Source of the DNA: Gallionella sp.
Lineage (GTDB): Bacteria > Pseudomonadota > Gammaproteobacteria > Burkholderiales > Gallionellaceae
DNA length: 64,000 bases
Direction of reading: 5' to 3'
Assembly (NCBI GenBank): GCA_028689145.1
Contig: JAQTWT010000011.1
Coordinates: 1-64,000, forward strand
The notes beneath the pieces were generated by a model, which did not search any database, was not told the origin of the DNA, and saw only the letters and a program-made list of their open reading frames with translations. Positions 26,721-37,052 of this stretch are shown piece after piece. The first letter of the stretch is position 1. The number at the start of each line of letters is the position of its first letter. The position numbers and the translations under genes are program-made.

Positions 26721-27703
26721 ACTGCCGCCTGTTGCAGCGCAGCGACCACCGCCGCGACATCGGGCGCATGCTGGGCGCCGCCCAGATTGGTGACATTCGT
26801 ACCGGCATACAGCCCGGTCAGCGCCGGATCGGTTGCGGTGTAAATGCCGACCGTGGGCACATTCAGCGCCGCCGCAAGATGGGCGAGGCCGGTGTCCACG
26901 CCGATCACCGCCCGCGCTCCGCCGAGCAATGCGGCTGCTTCATTCAGATTCAGACGCGGCGGTACGATGGCATCGGGAATCGCGGCGGCAAGGCGACGGC
27001 TGCGCGCCTGTTCCGTTGCATTGCCCCACGGCAACACGCAGCGGATATTTTTTTCCTGCAGAAAACGCCCCAGCGCGATCCAACTCGCCTCATCCCACAG
27101 CTTGTCGGCGCGGCTGGTGGCGTGCAGCAGCACCATATATCGTTCCTCTGCAAGCCATGCCGGGCATGGGATTGCTGGCGGCGCAATGCCGTAATCGGCA
27201 CGATCTTTTAGCGTGTAACCGAGTGCCTGCGCCGCCAGTTGGCGGTTGCGCTCGACGGCATGTTGCCCGGTCACAACCGGGAAGGTTTGTTGATACAGGC
27301 GGGCTGCCAGCGGTTCGCGTGCGCTGTGCCGGTCGAAACCGCAGCGCAACCCGTGAGCGCAGCGCATCAGCAAGGCGCTCTTGAGCAAACCCTGGGTATC
27401 GATCGCGATGTCGTAGGTTTGGGAGGCCAAGGTGCGGCGCAGCGCGGCGATCTCGTGCCAAGTCGCCGCACTCAGCAGCTTGTCGCGCCAGCGCCGTATC
27501 GCAACCGGGATGACGTTGCGCACCGCCGGATGCAGTCCGGGCAATGCGGCAAAACTTTCTTCCACCAGCCAATCGATCTGCGCCCCCGGATAATGGCGTG
27601 CGATATCGCTGACCACCGGCAGGTTGTGCAGCACATCGCCCAGCGAGGAGGTTTTGACCAACAGGATGCGCGGTTTACGGGGATCGGCGAAAGGATGCGC
27701 CAT
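26714..27703 (-). CDS. waaC: Lipopolysaccharide heptosyltransferase I
   Basis: PRILLVKTSSLGDVLHNLPVVSDIARHYPGAQIDWLVEESFAALPGLHPAVRNVIPVAIRRWR; GVDTGLAHLAAALNVPTVGIYTATDP. Confidence 0.95.
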   Translation of the reverse strand: MAHPFADPRKPRILLVKTSSLGDVLHNLPVVSDIARHYPGAQIDWLVEESFAALPGLHPAVRNVIPVAIRRWRDKLLSAATWHEIAALRRTLASQTYDIAIDTQGLLKSALLMRCAHGLRCGFDRHSAREPLAARLYQQTFPVVTGQHAVERNRQLAAQALGYTLKDRADYGIAPPAIPCPAWLAEERYMVLLHATSRADKLWDEASWIALGRFLQEKNIRCVLPWGNATEQARSRRLAAAIPDAIVPPRLNLNEAAALLGGARAVIGVDTGLAHLAAALNVPTVGIYTATDPALTGLYAGTNVTNLGGAQHAPDVAAVVAALQQAAVC

Positions 27704-27792
27704 AAATTAAAGTGCCAAACTATCGGAGATAATGGGAACGCATCTTATAGGATGGTGTGCTGCTTTAGGAAGTATCACGACGTAATGCTAAA

Positions 27793-28803
27793 ATGCGCGA
27801 CCTTAAACTGATGGTAAATGGCATGACCCTTTACGCCCCGCTGATTAGCATGCTGGCAACGCTGGCGCTGGCGTTCGTCTTGACGACGGGCAAGGTCGGC
27901 GGCATCGTTCACGACATTCCCAACGAACGTTCGCTGCATGAAAAACCGGTGCCGCGCACCGGCGGCATTGCGCTGATGGCCGGCGTACTGGCAGGCTGGT
28001 CGCTGCTGCAATATTGGCCGCTGTGGATTGTGCTGCCCGCGTTGGGCTTGTTCGCGCTGTCGCTGCTGGATGATGTGCGCAACCTGTCACCCGGAGTACG
28101 GCTGATCGGGCATTTCATCGCCGCACTGGTCGCGGTAGCAGGCGCGGGGGTGTCATTGGCATGGTTCATCCCGGTATTGTTATTTGTGGTATGGATGACC
28201 AATTTGTACAACTTTATGGACGGCTCGGACGGATTGGCGGGCGGCATGGCGTTATTCGGTTTCGGCTGCTACGGGGTCGGTGCATGGATGGGCGGGAATG
28301 AAGCGTTCGCGCTGCTGAATTTTTCGGTTGCGGCGGCGGCGCTGGGTTTCCTGTTTTTAAATTTTCATCCCGCCAGAATATTTATGGGCGATGCGGGTTC
28401 CATCCCGCTTGGTTTTATGGCTGCCGTCTTCGGCGTGTGGGGTTGGCAAACGGGGTATTGGCCGTTCTGGTTTCCGCTGCTGGTCTTTTCCCCGTTCATA
28501 GCCGACGCAACCGTCACGCTGCTCAAGCGCGCGCGGCGCGGCGAAAGACTTTCGCAGGCGCATCGAAGCCATTATTACCAGCGTCTGGTGCAAATGGGCT
28601 GGGGGCATCGCAATACCGCGCTCGCCGAATATGCGCTGATGTTGCTGGCGGGCGCGTCAGCCCTGTGGGGGATCGGCATGGACAATACCGCGCAGGGTTG
28701 CCTGTTGCTGGTTTGGGGTATGGTTTATCTTGCACCGACTATCTGGATAGACAGACGTTGGCGTGAATATCAATTTGTGGAAAAAAAGGCTGCCGATGTT
28801 TAA
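27793..28803 (+). CDS. MraY/WecA/WbpL-family UDP-sugar:undecaprenyl-phosphate glycosylphosphotransferase
   Basis: HDIPNERSLHEKPVPRTGGIALM, LDDVRNLSPGVRL, NLYNFMDGSDGLAGG, HPARIFMGDAGSIPLGF, HRSHYYQRL. Confidence 0.92.
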   Translation: MRDLKLMVNGMTLYAPLISMLATLALAFVLTTGKVGGIVHDIPNERSLHEKPVPRTGGIALMAGVLAGWSLLQYWPLWIVLPALGLFALSLLDDVRNLSPGVRLIGHFIAALVAVAGAGVSLAWFIPVLLFVVWMTNLYNFMDGSDGLAGGMALFGFGCYGVGAWMGGNEAFALLNFSVAAAALGFLFLNFHPARIFMGDAGSIPLGFMAAVFGVWGWQTGYWPFWFPLLVFSPFIADATVTLLKRARRGERLSQAHRSHYYQRLVQMGWGHRNTALAEYALMLLAGASALWGIGMDNTAQGCLLLVWGMVYLAPTIWIDRRWREYQFVEKKAADV

Positions 28804-30673
28804 ATCCAACGCACGCACTATCCTGGCCATGCTGCACGATGCCGTTGCCGCGGCATTGGCATGGAGTTGCGCCTATCTGCTGCGCTTCAATTTCGAACTG
28901 CCGGGCAGTTTTGTCACAGAATTGCAGCAAACCGTGCTTTGGATAGTACCGCTACAACTGATAATTTTCTGGCAATTCGGCCTGTATCGCGGGATTTGGC
29001 GCTATGCTAGCACCACGGATTTGCGGCGTATCTTTCTGGCGGTCATGCTGTCTGCAGCCGTGATTCCGCTGGTATTCTGGATGCTGCGCCTGGGCCTGGT
29101 AGTTCCGCGCGCTGTACTGATCATCAATCCGCTGTTACTGATTCTGCTGATGGGCGGCAGCCGTTTCATTTATCGTTTGTGGAAAGAACAGGGGCTGTAC
29201 AGCACCCTCAAACTGCGCGGCGAACCGGTACTGGTGCTGGGTGCCGGCGATGCGGCGGCAAGCTTGGCCAAGGAACTTGCCAAGAGCAGCACATGGCGGC
29301 TGGTGGGTTTTCTCGACGATGACAGCGAACACCATGGACGCACCCTGAACGGTATCCGCGTGCTGGGCGGTCTGGACAGTTTGCCGGAATGGGCAAAACG
29401 GCTCGGCGTAGCGCAAGTGATTATCGCCATGCCATCCAGCTCGCACCAGCAGCGCAAGCGGGCGATCCAGCTGTGCAATCAGGCCCAGCTGAAAGCGCTT
29501 ACCGTCCCCTCTTTCGACGACCTGATGAGCGGCAAAATCGAGGTGTCGCAATTGCGCGCCATCGAGCTGGACGATCTGCTGGGACGCGACCCGGTGGTGC
29601 TGGACGATGCCGGCTTACACGGCCTGTTGAGCGGCAAGACGGTGATGGTAACCGGCGCGGGCGGCTCGATCGGCTCGGAATTATGCCGCCAGATCGCGCG
29701 TTTCGCACCCGCCAAACTGATGCTGTTCGATTCATGCGAATTCGCCTTGTACACCATCGAGCAGGAGCTGAAACAGACATTCCCGGCGTTGAATTTCGTC
29801 TGCCTGATCGGCGATGTGCGCGATACCGCGCGGGTAAATGAAGCCATGCAGCGACACCAGCCCGGCGTGTTATTCCATGCGGCTGCTTACAAGCATGTGC
29901 CGATGATGGAGCAGCACAATGCCTGGCAGGCGATCCGCAACAATGTGCTGGGAACCTGGACAGTGGCACGCGCGGCACAGCAACACGGGGTAGGCAAATT
30001 CGTGATGATCTCCACCGACAAGGCGGTCAACCCGACCAATGTGATGGGTGCCAGCAAGCGGCTCGCCGAAATGGTGTGCCAGGCACTGCAGCCGCCCTCG
30101 CCCCAGACTCCGCTCCCGCTGAATGGCGGGAGCGACGGGCGTACCCGCTTTGTGATGGTGCGTTTCGGCAACGTGCTGGGCAGCACCGGCAGCGTGATCC
30201 CCAAATTTCGCGCGCAAATTGCACAGGGCGGACCGATCACCGTCACCCATCCCGAGATTACCCGCTACTTCATGTCCATTCCCGAAGCGGCGCAACTGGT
30301 ACTGCAAGCCGGCCTGATGGGACAGGGCGGCGAGATCTTCGTGCTGGATATGGGCGAGCCGGTCAAGATCGTTGATCTGGCAAAAGACCTGATCCGCCTG
30401 TCCGGCCTGACCGAAGAGGAGATCAGGATTGAATTCACCGGCCTGCGCCCCGGCGAAAAACTTTACGAAGAACTGTTGGCGGACAACGAACAAACCCTGC
30501 CCACCCCGCATCCGAAACTGCGCATCGCGCAAGCCCGGCAGGCCGACGCCGAATGGCTGGCACAACTGCTGGAGTGGACGGAAGCCACCACGATGGATGA
30601 TGAAAATGTGCGCAGCGCATTGCAGGTTTGGGTTCCGGAATATCAACCGAACGGGCAAGGGCAGCCTCAATGA
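28796..30673 (+). CDS. Membrane nucleotide-sugar 4,6-dehydratase/epimerase (CapD/WbpM/PglF-like)
   Basis: TMs, then KTVMVTGAGGSIGSELCRQI...DVRD...YKHVPMMEQ...FVMISTDKAVNPTNVMGASKRLAE...RFGNVLGSTGSVIPKF. Confidence 0.93.
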   Translation: MFKSNARTILAMLHDAVAAALAWSCAYLLRFNFELPGSFVTELQQTVLWIVPLQLIIFWQFGLYRGIWRYASTTDLRRIFLAVMLSAAVIPLVFWMLRLGLVVPRAVLIINPLLLILLMGGSRFIYRLWKEQGLYSTLKLRGEPVLVLGAGDAAASLAKELAKSSTWRLVGFLDDDSEHHGRTLNGIRVLGGLDSLPEWAKRLGVAQVIIAMPSSSHQQRKRAIQLCNQAQLKALTVPSFDDLMSGKIEVSQLRAIELDDLLGRDPVVLDDAGLHGLLSGKTVMVTGAGGSIGSELCRQIARFAPAKLMLFDSCEFALYTIEQELKQTFPALNFVCLIGDVRDTARVNEAMQRHQPGVLFHAAAYKHVPMMEQHNAWQAIRNNVLGTWTVARAAQQHGVGKFVMISTDKAVNPTNVMGASKRLAEMVCQALQPPSPQTPLPLNGGSDGRTRFVMVRFGNVLGSTGSVIPKFRAQIAQGGPITVTHPEITRYFMSIPEAAQLVLQAGLMGQGGEIFVLDMGEPVKIVDLAKDLIRLSGLTEEEIRIEFTGLRPGEKLYEELLADNEQTLPTPHPKLRIAQARQADAEWLAQLLEWTEATTMDDENVRSALQVWVPEYQPNGQGQPQ

Positions 30674-30876
30674 ACGCAACTGCCGCGGCGAATCTTTTGC
30701 AACGATTCGCCATGCCGCCCCTGCGTACCGCCGCAGTATTGATTGGCTTTACTATACCCATCGCGGTAGCGCTGGATAATATATTGCTGGCATTGCTGCC
30801 CCAAAATACCGGCGGCCGGTTAATCGTCCGGTGCCGCGTAACAAACTGCCCGATGCAGTGCGTCCATGCGCTATGA
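30670..30876 (+). pseudogene. N-terminal remnant of an O-antigen ligase-like gene
   Basis: MNATAAANLLQRFAMPPLRTAAVLIGFTIPIAVALDNILLALLPQ resembles the N-terminus of the intact ligase at 38519 (FARVLLALLGFSVPISTVLDNVLLVAVLIF); similarity stops abruptly and the ORF ends within ~30 codons. Confidence 0.6.
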
Positions 30877-30922
30877 ATATGGGCACATATTTTGCCGATG
30901 CCGGATTGACGGGTGATGCGGC

Positions 30923-32422
30923 GTGAAATTGGGTAGAAATCTGCTAGCAGGGCTAGCCAATTCAATCTGGTCTGCGCTCATCGGCTTGGCAGTTATCCCG
31001 TTTTATCTCAAGTATCTGGGAATAGAAGCTTACGGCTTGATAGGCTTTTTCGTTACCACGCAAGCGGTGCTGAGCCTGCTCGATATGGGTATGGCTCCGA
31101 CCATCAACCGCGAAGTGGCACGCTGTTCGGCATTGGGAAATCTGCGGGAAGCGGGAGGACTGCTGCACACCCTTGCCGTCGTCTACGGGTGCATGGCGCT
31201 AATGATTGCCTTGCTGATCGCAGCACTCGCACCATGGATTGCGGAATACTGGCTGCAATCCAGCCGGCTTTCATCGCAAACTATTTCAAACGCGATCATG
31301 TTGATGGGACTGGTGATCGCTTGCCGCTGGCCGGTCGGTTTGTATCAGGGGGCATTGATCGGGGCGCAACGTTTGACGGTATCGAGCGGCATCAGTATTG
31401 TCATGACGACGGTCAGCAGTCTGGGAGCAGTGGCAGTACTCGCCTTTGTTTCGCCGACGATCGAGGCATTTTTCATCTGGCAGGCACTGGCCGGTCTCGC
31501 TTATGTGGCCGCCATGCGTCTGGGGGCATGGCGTGTTATCGGACGCATCACGGATGTCCGGTTTGATGTGAACGCACTGAAAAATATCTGGCGCTTTTCT
31601 GCGGGAATGAGCGGCGTTGCTTTATCTGCGACAGTATTTAACCAGTTGGATAAATTAATTCTCAGCAAGACCATCGGGTTGGAAGCATTCGGGAACTACA
31701 TGCTTGCTACGGTTGTAGCGAGTGGTTTGTACGTTTTGGTTATACCGATGTTCAACGCAATATATCCCCGCCTGTCCGCGCTTGTGGTTACTGGCGAGAC
31801 CGACAAATTAACTAACTTATACCGATGGGGAACACGCCTGCTTGCAACTGCGCTTTTCCCGATTGCAATGGTGCTAGCCGTCTTTTCAGAGGAATTAATA
31901 TATATCTGGACGGGAAATTCAGATATTGCTCTAAGCGCAGCCCCGGTTGTTTCACTACTGGCAATAGGCTCTGCGCTGCACGGTGTCATGTTTTTTCCGT
32001 ATGCCCTGCAATTGGCTTACGGAATGACTCGATTGCCTTTAACCATCAATGCCATTCTGATGACTATTTTAGTTCCGCTGACCATTTTTTTCTCACTGAA
32101 ATATGGCGCAGTGGGCGGAGCCATGGCATGGCTGGTACTTCATGTGCTTTATGTATTGCTCGGAACCTGGCTTACGCATCGGCAATTGCTAAAAGGCATC
32201 GGCATGACATGGCTTCTGCAGGATGTCGCAGTCCCGTTTGGTTTGTCGATCATGGCGGGACTTATTGGATTTTACGCAATCAAGGAGTCAGGGTATTCAC
32301 TTAGCTTGAAATTGATCTATGCAGGTATGCTAGCATTGGCGACCACTGTACTTTTGTTTGCCGCAATGCCCAAAGCACTTCAGGCTGCTTTATTGCATAA
32401 AATCAATTGGAAAAATCAATGA
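30923..32422 (+). CDS. Oligosaccharide flippase (Wzx-like, MATE/MOP superfamily)
   Basis: 499 aa polytopic; KLGRNLLAGLANSIWSALIGLAVIPFYLKYLGIEAYGLIGFFVTTQAVLSLLDMGMAPTINREVAR. Confidence 0.9.
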   Translation: MKLGRNLLAGLANSIWSALIGLAVIPFYLKYLGIEAYGLIGFFVTTQAVLSLLDMGMAPTINREVARCSALGNLREAGGLLHTLAVVYGCMALMIALLIAALAPWIAEYWLQSSRLSSQTISNAIMLMGLVIACRWPVGLYQGALIGAQRLTVSSGISIVMTTVSSLGAVAVLAFVSPTIEAFFIWQALAGLAYVAAMRLGAWRVIGRITDVRFDVNALKNIWRFSAGMSGVALSATVFNQLDKLILSKTIGLEAFGNYMLATVVASGLYVLVIPMFNAIYPRLSALVVTGETDKLTNLYRWGTRLLATALFPIAMVLAVFSEELIYIWTGNSDIALSAAPVVSLLAIGSALHGVMFFPYALQLAYGMTRLPLTINAILMTILVPLTIFFSLKYGAVGGAMAWLVLHVLYVLLGTWLTHRQLLKGIGMTWLLQDVAVPFGLSIMAGLIGFYAIKESGYSLSLKLIYAGMLALATTVLLFAAMPKALQAALLHKINWKNQ

Positions 32423-32450
32423 AAACCAGCCCGACGACGGTATTGGCGAT

Positions 32451-33227
32451 ATGAAAACAAGGGATAACAAAATGTATTATTCTCAGTTTGGCGAAGATAA
32501 AATACTTGCTAAAATTTTCAAGGGAAAAAGCAGTGGATTGTGCATCGAAGTTGGCGCAAATGACGGGGTCAATGACAGCACCACCATGTTCTTTGAGAAA
32601 GCCGGTTGGCACTGTATTCTGGTCGAGCCAAACCCTGTTTTATGCAAACTGATCCGTGCCTCGCGAAACTCGACATTGTTTGAATTTGCCGCCTCCGATA
32701 GCAGCGGAGAAGTTACGCTCCTTGTGGCAGAAGGCACAGAGAGAGCCCACGGGGTATCTGCCATAAACTCCGTGGCAGAGGCACCAAATACAATCGAGTC
32801 ATACGGATTTACTTACAGCAAGGTACGGGTTAAGACAAAAACACTGGACGAAATATTAAGCGATTTAAGGGGTGACCAGAAAATCGATTTCATTTCCGTG
32901 GATGTTGAAGGCCATGAACTCGAAGTGCTCAAGGGCTTTTCCATTGAACGATGGGCACCGACGATTATCCTGATAGAAGATAACTCGAATTGTGAAAATA
33001 ATGTTGTATGCGATTATCTGAAACAGTTTAATTACTTTCGTTTTAAGCGCACAGGAGTAAATGACTGGTACGCGCATAAAAACAACCATGAACTGGTGAA
33101 TTTGCACAACAGAAGCATGTATCTCTTGTCAGTAATAAAAAATAAAATAAAAAATAAAATAAAAAAGATTCCGGGAGCTATCAAACTCAAGCGCTTTTTA
33201 TCAAACTACTTTATGAAATCCGCATAA
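32451..33227 (+). CDS. FkbM-family SAM-dependent methyltransferase
   Basis: YYSQFGEDKILAKIF...CIEVGANDGVNDSTTMFFEKAGWHCILVEPNP...IDFISVDVEGHELEVLKGF. Confidence 0.9.
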   Translation: MKTRDNKMYYSQFGEDKILAKIFKGKSSGLCIEVGANDGVNDSTTMFFEKAGWHCILVEPNPVLCKLIRASRNSTLFEFAASDSSGEVTLLVAEGTERAHGVSAINSVAEAPNTIESYGFTYSKVRVKTKTLDEILSDLRGDQKIDFISVDVEGHELEVLKGFSIERWAPTIILIEDNSNCENNVVCDYLKQFNYFRFKRTGVNDWYAHKNNHELVNLHNRSMYLLSVIKNKIKNKIKKIPGAIKLKRFLSNYFMKSA

Positions 33228-33301
33228 AATTTTCCCGGATACCAGGTTGACTGCTTTATCTATTGACTATCGTGCTTATTACGTTTGTCCATTGTGATTA
33301 A

Positions 33302-33365
33302 GAGCCTATTTCGGCAGGCTTCAACCCCGCGGAGAATGAAAAATGAAACCGGCTGAAATAGGCTC
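33302..33365. repeat. 64-bp inverted-repeat element
   Basis: gagcctatttcggcaggct ... aaccggctgaaataggctc, with ggct(t/c)caaccccgc repeated directly at its edge. Confidence 0.7.
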
Positions 33366-33406
33366 CAACCCCGCATCAACCCTCCATGACACCGGCAAGA
33401 TTCTGT

Positions 33407-34429
33407 ATGATACCTCTAACAATTTGTATCCCGATCTATAACTGTGCCGAATTTGTCGGGCAGGCGCTGGACTCCATTTTGCCGCAGACCGGGGACGGAT
33501 TTGAGATTGTCGTTTATGACGGCGGCTCAACCGATCAGACACCTGCCTTAATGGAAAAGTACACCGGCAAATGGGGCAATTTGCACTATCACCGGGGAAA
33601 CACGCGCGGCGGTATTGATGCGGATATGGCAACCTGTGTGAATTTTGCCAAAGGCGAATACTGCTGGCTATTCAGCGGTGATGATGTGATGCGGCCGGGC
33701 GCGATAAAACGGGTTCTGGAATGGATAAAGCGGGATGCCGACATTTACATTTGCAAGCACACCATCTGCAACAAAAAAATGGTGGTATCCCATGAGCATC
33801 CGGTATTAAAACCGGATCAGGCATTCACGGTAAATCTGAAAAATCAAAACGAGCGGCAGGAATGGTTCCGGCGTGCCGTAAAGACGGAAGCTTTTTTTAG
33901 CTTCATGAGCGGGCTGGTGGTTCGCAGAGAAAAATGGCTGGCCGGCGAACTGCCCGAAGCATTCAACAGGAGTTGCTGGGGCCATGTCGCGCGTTTTTTT
34001 GGCCTCGCAGCTTCGGGCTTAACGGTTTGCTATGTTGCCGAGGTGTGGCTGGATCAGCGCGGCGAAAACGATTCGTTCGCGGACAAGGGACTGGTTAACC
34101 GCTATAGAATCGGCATCGACGGCTACCATCGGCTCGCAGATTGCTACTTCGGGCATGAAAGCATCGAAGCTTTCCATATACGCAGGGTGATACGGAACGA
34201 GTTCTCACTCTTGCACTTACTGAAAGGCAAGCTGTACTGCTTCAAGTACCCGCAGCGTGAAAACCGGCAGCTGATGGACGAACTGGCAAGAATGGCGTAT
34301 TGCGATAGCTCGCCGACAGCACAAATAACATTGTTCATCTACTTTGCCATGCCCTATTGGTTATTGGCGATAGCCCAGCTTGCCGAAACACCGCTCAGAC
34401 GCGTACTCCGGGCGATGAAAAGTTTCTGA
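33407..34429 (+). CDS. Glycosyltransferase family 2
   Basis: PLTICIPIYNCAEFVGQALDSILPQTGDGFEIVVYDGGSTDQTPALMEKY...CWLFSGDDVMRPGA. Confidence 0.88.
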   Translation: MIPLTICIPIYNCAEFVGQALDSILPQTGDGFEIVVYDGGSTDQTPALMEKYTGKWGNLHYHRGNTRGGIDADMATCVNFAKGEYCWLFSGDDVMRPGAIKRVLEWIKRDADIYICKHTICNKKMVVSHEHPVLKPDQAFTVNLKNQNERQEWFRRAVKTEAFFSFMSGLVVRREKWLAGELPEAFNRSCWGHVARFFGLAASGLTVCYVAEVWLDQRGENDSFADKGLVNRYRIGIDGYHRLADCYFGHESIEAFHIRRVIRNEFSLLHLLKGKLYCFKYPQRENRQLMDELARMAYCDSSPTAQITLFIYFAMPYWLLAIAQLAETPLRRVLRAMKSF

Positions 34430-34618
34430 TTGGAAATTGCGTTTGCCGGTGAACCTTGCTTCAAGTTCCGGCCAAATGCGGAAAACCGCAGCAATGTCCG
34501 TCTCGCGGGGTTATTCGTGCTTTATAATTACGGGGTTTGAAGTATTGGGCCGTTATGGCAAATATGTTGCGGTGATTATTCATCGGGCATTTTATATTAG
34601 TTAAAGGGGCGTGGCGCG

Positions 34619-35854
34619 ATGTACTCAAAAGTTGAAAAATGCAGAATTTGCGGCAATAGCCGCCTCGAGCGTGTATTGGATCTGGGAGAGCAAATGCTCA
34701 CCGGGGTATTCCCGCGCGAGAAGGGTGCAGATGTCACGACCGGCCCGCTCAGACTGGTAAAATGCACGGGGGGCGATGATGTGTGCGGACTATTGCAGCT
34801 GGAACATTCCTACGATCTGGGGGAAATGTACGGCGAAAACTACGGCTATCGATCCGGCCTCAATGCCAGCATGGTTGCGCATTTGCACGGCAAGGTTAAA
34901 AAAATTCTCGGGCTGGTCGAATTGCGCGACGGCGATCTGGTAATTGATATCGGCAGCAACGACAGCACCACGTTGCAGGCCTACCCGTCCGGCACAGTGC
35001 TGGTGGGGATTGATCCAACCGGCATCAAATTTCACAGTTATTACCCTGCGCATATTCAGCTGATTCCGGATTTCTTTTCCGCATCGCTGGTGAATGCACG
35101 CTTTCCCGGAAAAAAGGCCAAAGTAGTCACCTCCTTTTCCATGTTCTACGATCTGGAAGACCCGGTGGGCTTTATGCGGCAGGTTTCCGACGTTCTCGCG
35201 GATGACGGGATATGGGTATTTGAGCAAAGCTACATGCCCACCATGCTGGAGACTAATTCATACGACACGGTTTGCCACGAGCACCTTGAATTCTATGCGC
35301 TGCGCCAAATCAAGTGGATGACGGACAAAGTCGGACTCCGAATTGTCGATGTCGAGTTCAATGATGTGAACGGCGGAAGCTTCTCGATAACGGTATCGAA
35401 AGCCAACGGCAATTTATCCGTTGCCCCGGCAGTGCAAAAGATTCTCGATGCGGAACGCGCGCAGGGACTCGACACACTGGCCCCCTATCAGGCATTCGCA
35501 AAGCGCGCGGAACAAACCAGAAGCGATTTGCGGGAATTTATAACCGCTGCGCACGCCCAAGGCAAAACAGTCGCCGCGCTGGGCGCATCGACCAAAGGCA
35601 ATGTGCTGCTGCAATACTGCGGGTTCACGGAAAAAGATATCGCTTATGTCGGCGAAGTGAATACCGAGAAGTACGGGTGTTTTACACCCGGAACATGGAT
35701 ACCCATCATTCCTGAAACAGAATTGCTGTCGAAAAATCCCGATTATTTGATCGTCTTGCCATGGCATTTCAGAAAGTTCTTCCAGGGGCAGGAAAGATAC
35801 CGGCAATCCAATCTGGTGTTCCCGTTACCGGTTCTGGATGTTGTACGCAAATAA
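34619..35854 (+). CDS. Class I SAM methyltransferase with N-terminal zinc-binding region (sugar C-methyltransferase-like)
   Basis: KCRICGNSRLERVLDLGEQMLTGVF...LVIDIGSNDSTTLQAYP...VFEQSYMPTMLETNSYDTVCHEHLEFYALRQIKWM. Confidence 0.88.
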   Translation: MYSKVEKCRICGNSRLERVLDLGEQMLTGVFPREKGADVTTGPLRLVKCTGGDDVCGLLQLEHSYDLGEMYGENYGYRSGLNASMVAHLHGKVKKILGLVELRDGDLVIDIGSNDSTTLQAYPSGTVLVGIDPTGIKFHSYYPAHIQLIPDFFSASLVNARFPGKKAKVVTSFSMFYDLEDPVGFMRQVSDVLADDGIWVFEQSYMPTMLETNSYDTVCHEHLEFYALRQIKWMTDKVGLRIVDVEFNDVNGGSFSITVSKANGNLSVAPAVQKILDAERAQGLDTLAPYQAFAKRAEQTRSDLREFITAAHAQGKTVAALGASTKGNVLLQYCGFTEKDIAYVGEVNTEKYGCFTPGTWIPIIPETELLSKNPDYLIVLPWHFRKFFQGQERYRQSNLVFPLPVLDVVRK

Positions 35855-35862
35855 GCACTGAC

Positions 35863-36960
35863 GTGAAAATCGCCATCGTTCACGACTACCTTTGCGGGCT
35901 TGGCGGTTCAGAGCGTGTTTTTCAGTATATGTGCGAGGAATTTCAGGAAGCGGATATTTACACGCTCGCATACAACCCTGACGCGACTTACCCTTATTTC
36001 AGGGAACGCCAAATAAAGACCACCTGGTTGAACCCGTTTGTTCGCACCATGGAGGCGTTCCGCTGGTCGTTCCCGCTGGCGACCTTCGCCATGGCGGGGC
36101 TGGACTTGCGCAAATACGATGTGGTGCTCAGTTCGTCCGCCACAGTGGCAAAATACGTGCGCGTGCCGAACGGTCACCATATTTGCTATTGCTACATACC
36201 GACGCGAGCCCTATGGCAGTTTGATGAATATTTCGGCTCAAGCTGGAAATCAAAGCTGGTAAAGCTGTTTCTGCCTTATCTCCGCAAGCGCGATTACCGG
36301 GCCGCGCAACGGGTGGACAAGTTCATTGCAATTTCCAATGTCACAAAAGAGCAGATCCTTGCCTGCTACGGCAAACAATCCGACATCATTTACTCTCCGA
36401 TCAACCTGAAAAACTTTCACCCCGCGGCAGGCAAAAAAGATCATTTCCTGCTCGTTTCCCGGCTTGAACAATGGAAACGCGTGGATTACGCTGTCGAGGC
36501 ATTTAACCGTCTCGGGTTGCCGCTCAGGATCATTGGGACAGGCATCGAAGAAGCGCGACTGAAAGCGCTGGCGCTACCCAACATTGAATTTCTCGGGTCG
36601 GTTGACGATGCAACGCTGGCCAGAGAGTACGGCGAAGCGAGGGCGGTCATATTCACCCCGTTTCTCGAATACGGCCTGATACCTCTCGAAGCCAATGCAA
36701 GCGGAACGCCGGTAATTTGCCTGGGAAAAGGCGGCATAACGGAAACAATGGTGCCATTTGAAGAGGGAGCAAGCGGATCGGGCAAAGCCCCGACGGCAGT
36801 GTTCTTTTATGAACAGACGGCGGATGCCCTGATGGAAGCGGTGGAACGTTTTGGCAGGGCCACTTTTGATGCTGCGCAATTGGTCAATCATGCGTCACAA
36901 TGGGATGTTCCCGCTTTCAAGAGCAAAATCCGGCACGAGATTGAAGCATTTATTGATTAG
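35863..36960 (+). CDS. Glycosyltransferase family 4, probable GTG start
   Basis: VKIAIVHDYLCGLGGSERVFQYMCEEFQEADIYTL...FLLVSRLEQWKRVDYAVEAFNRLGLPLRIIGTG...LEYGLIPLEANASGTPVICLGKGG; GTG at 35863 in frame. Confidence 0.9.
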   Translation: MKIAIVHDYLCGLGGSERVFQYMCEEFQEADIYTLAYNPDATYPYFRERQIKTTWLNPFVRTMEAFRWSFPLATFAMAGLDLRKYDVVLSSSATVAKYVRVPNGHHICYCYIPTRALWQFDEYFGSSWKSKLVKLFLPYLRKRDYRAAQRVDKFIAISNVTKEQILACYGKQSDIIYSPINLKNFHPAAGKKDHFLLVSRLEQWKRVDYAVEAFNRLGLPLRIIGTGIEEARLKALALPNIEFLGSVDDATLAREYGEARAVIFTPFLEYGLIPLEANASGTPVICLGKGGITETMVPFEEGASGSGKAPTAVFFYEQTADALMEAVERFGRATFDAAQLVNHASQWDVPAFKSKIRHEIEAFID

Positions 36961-37052
36961 CGAAACCCCGCACGGCATCTTGGTAATTTCATTCACGAGC
37001 GTATTCGTTACCGATAGGTTTTATATTTTTCTGACCCTACATAACCGACACA

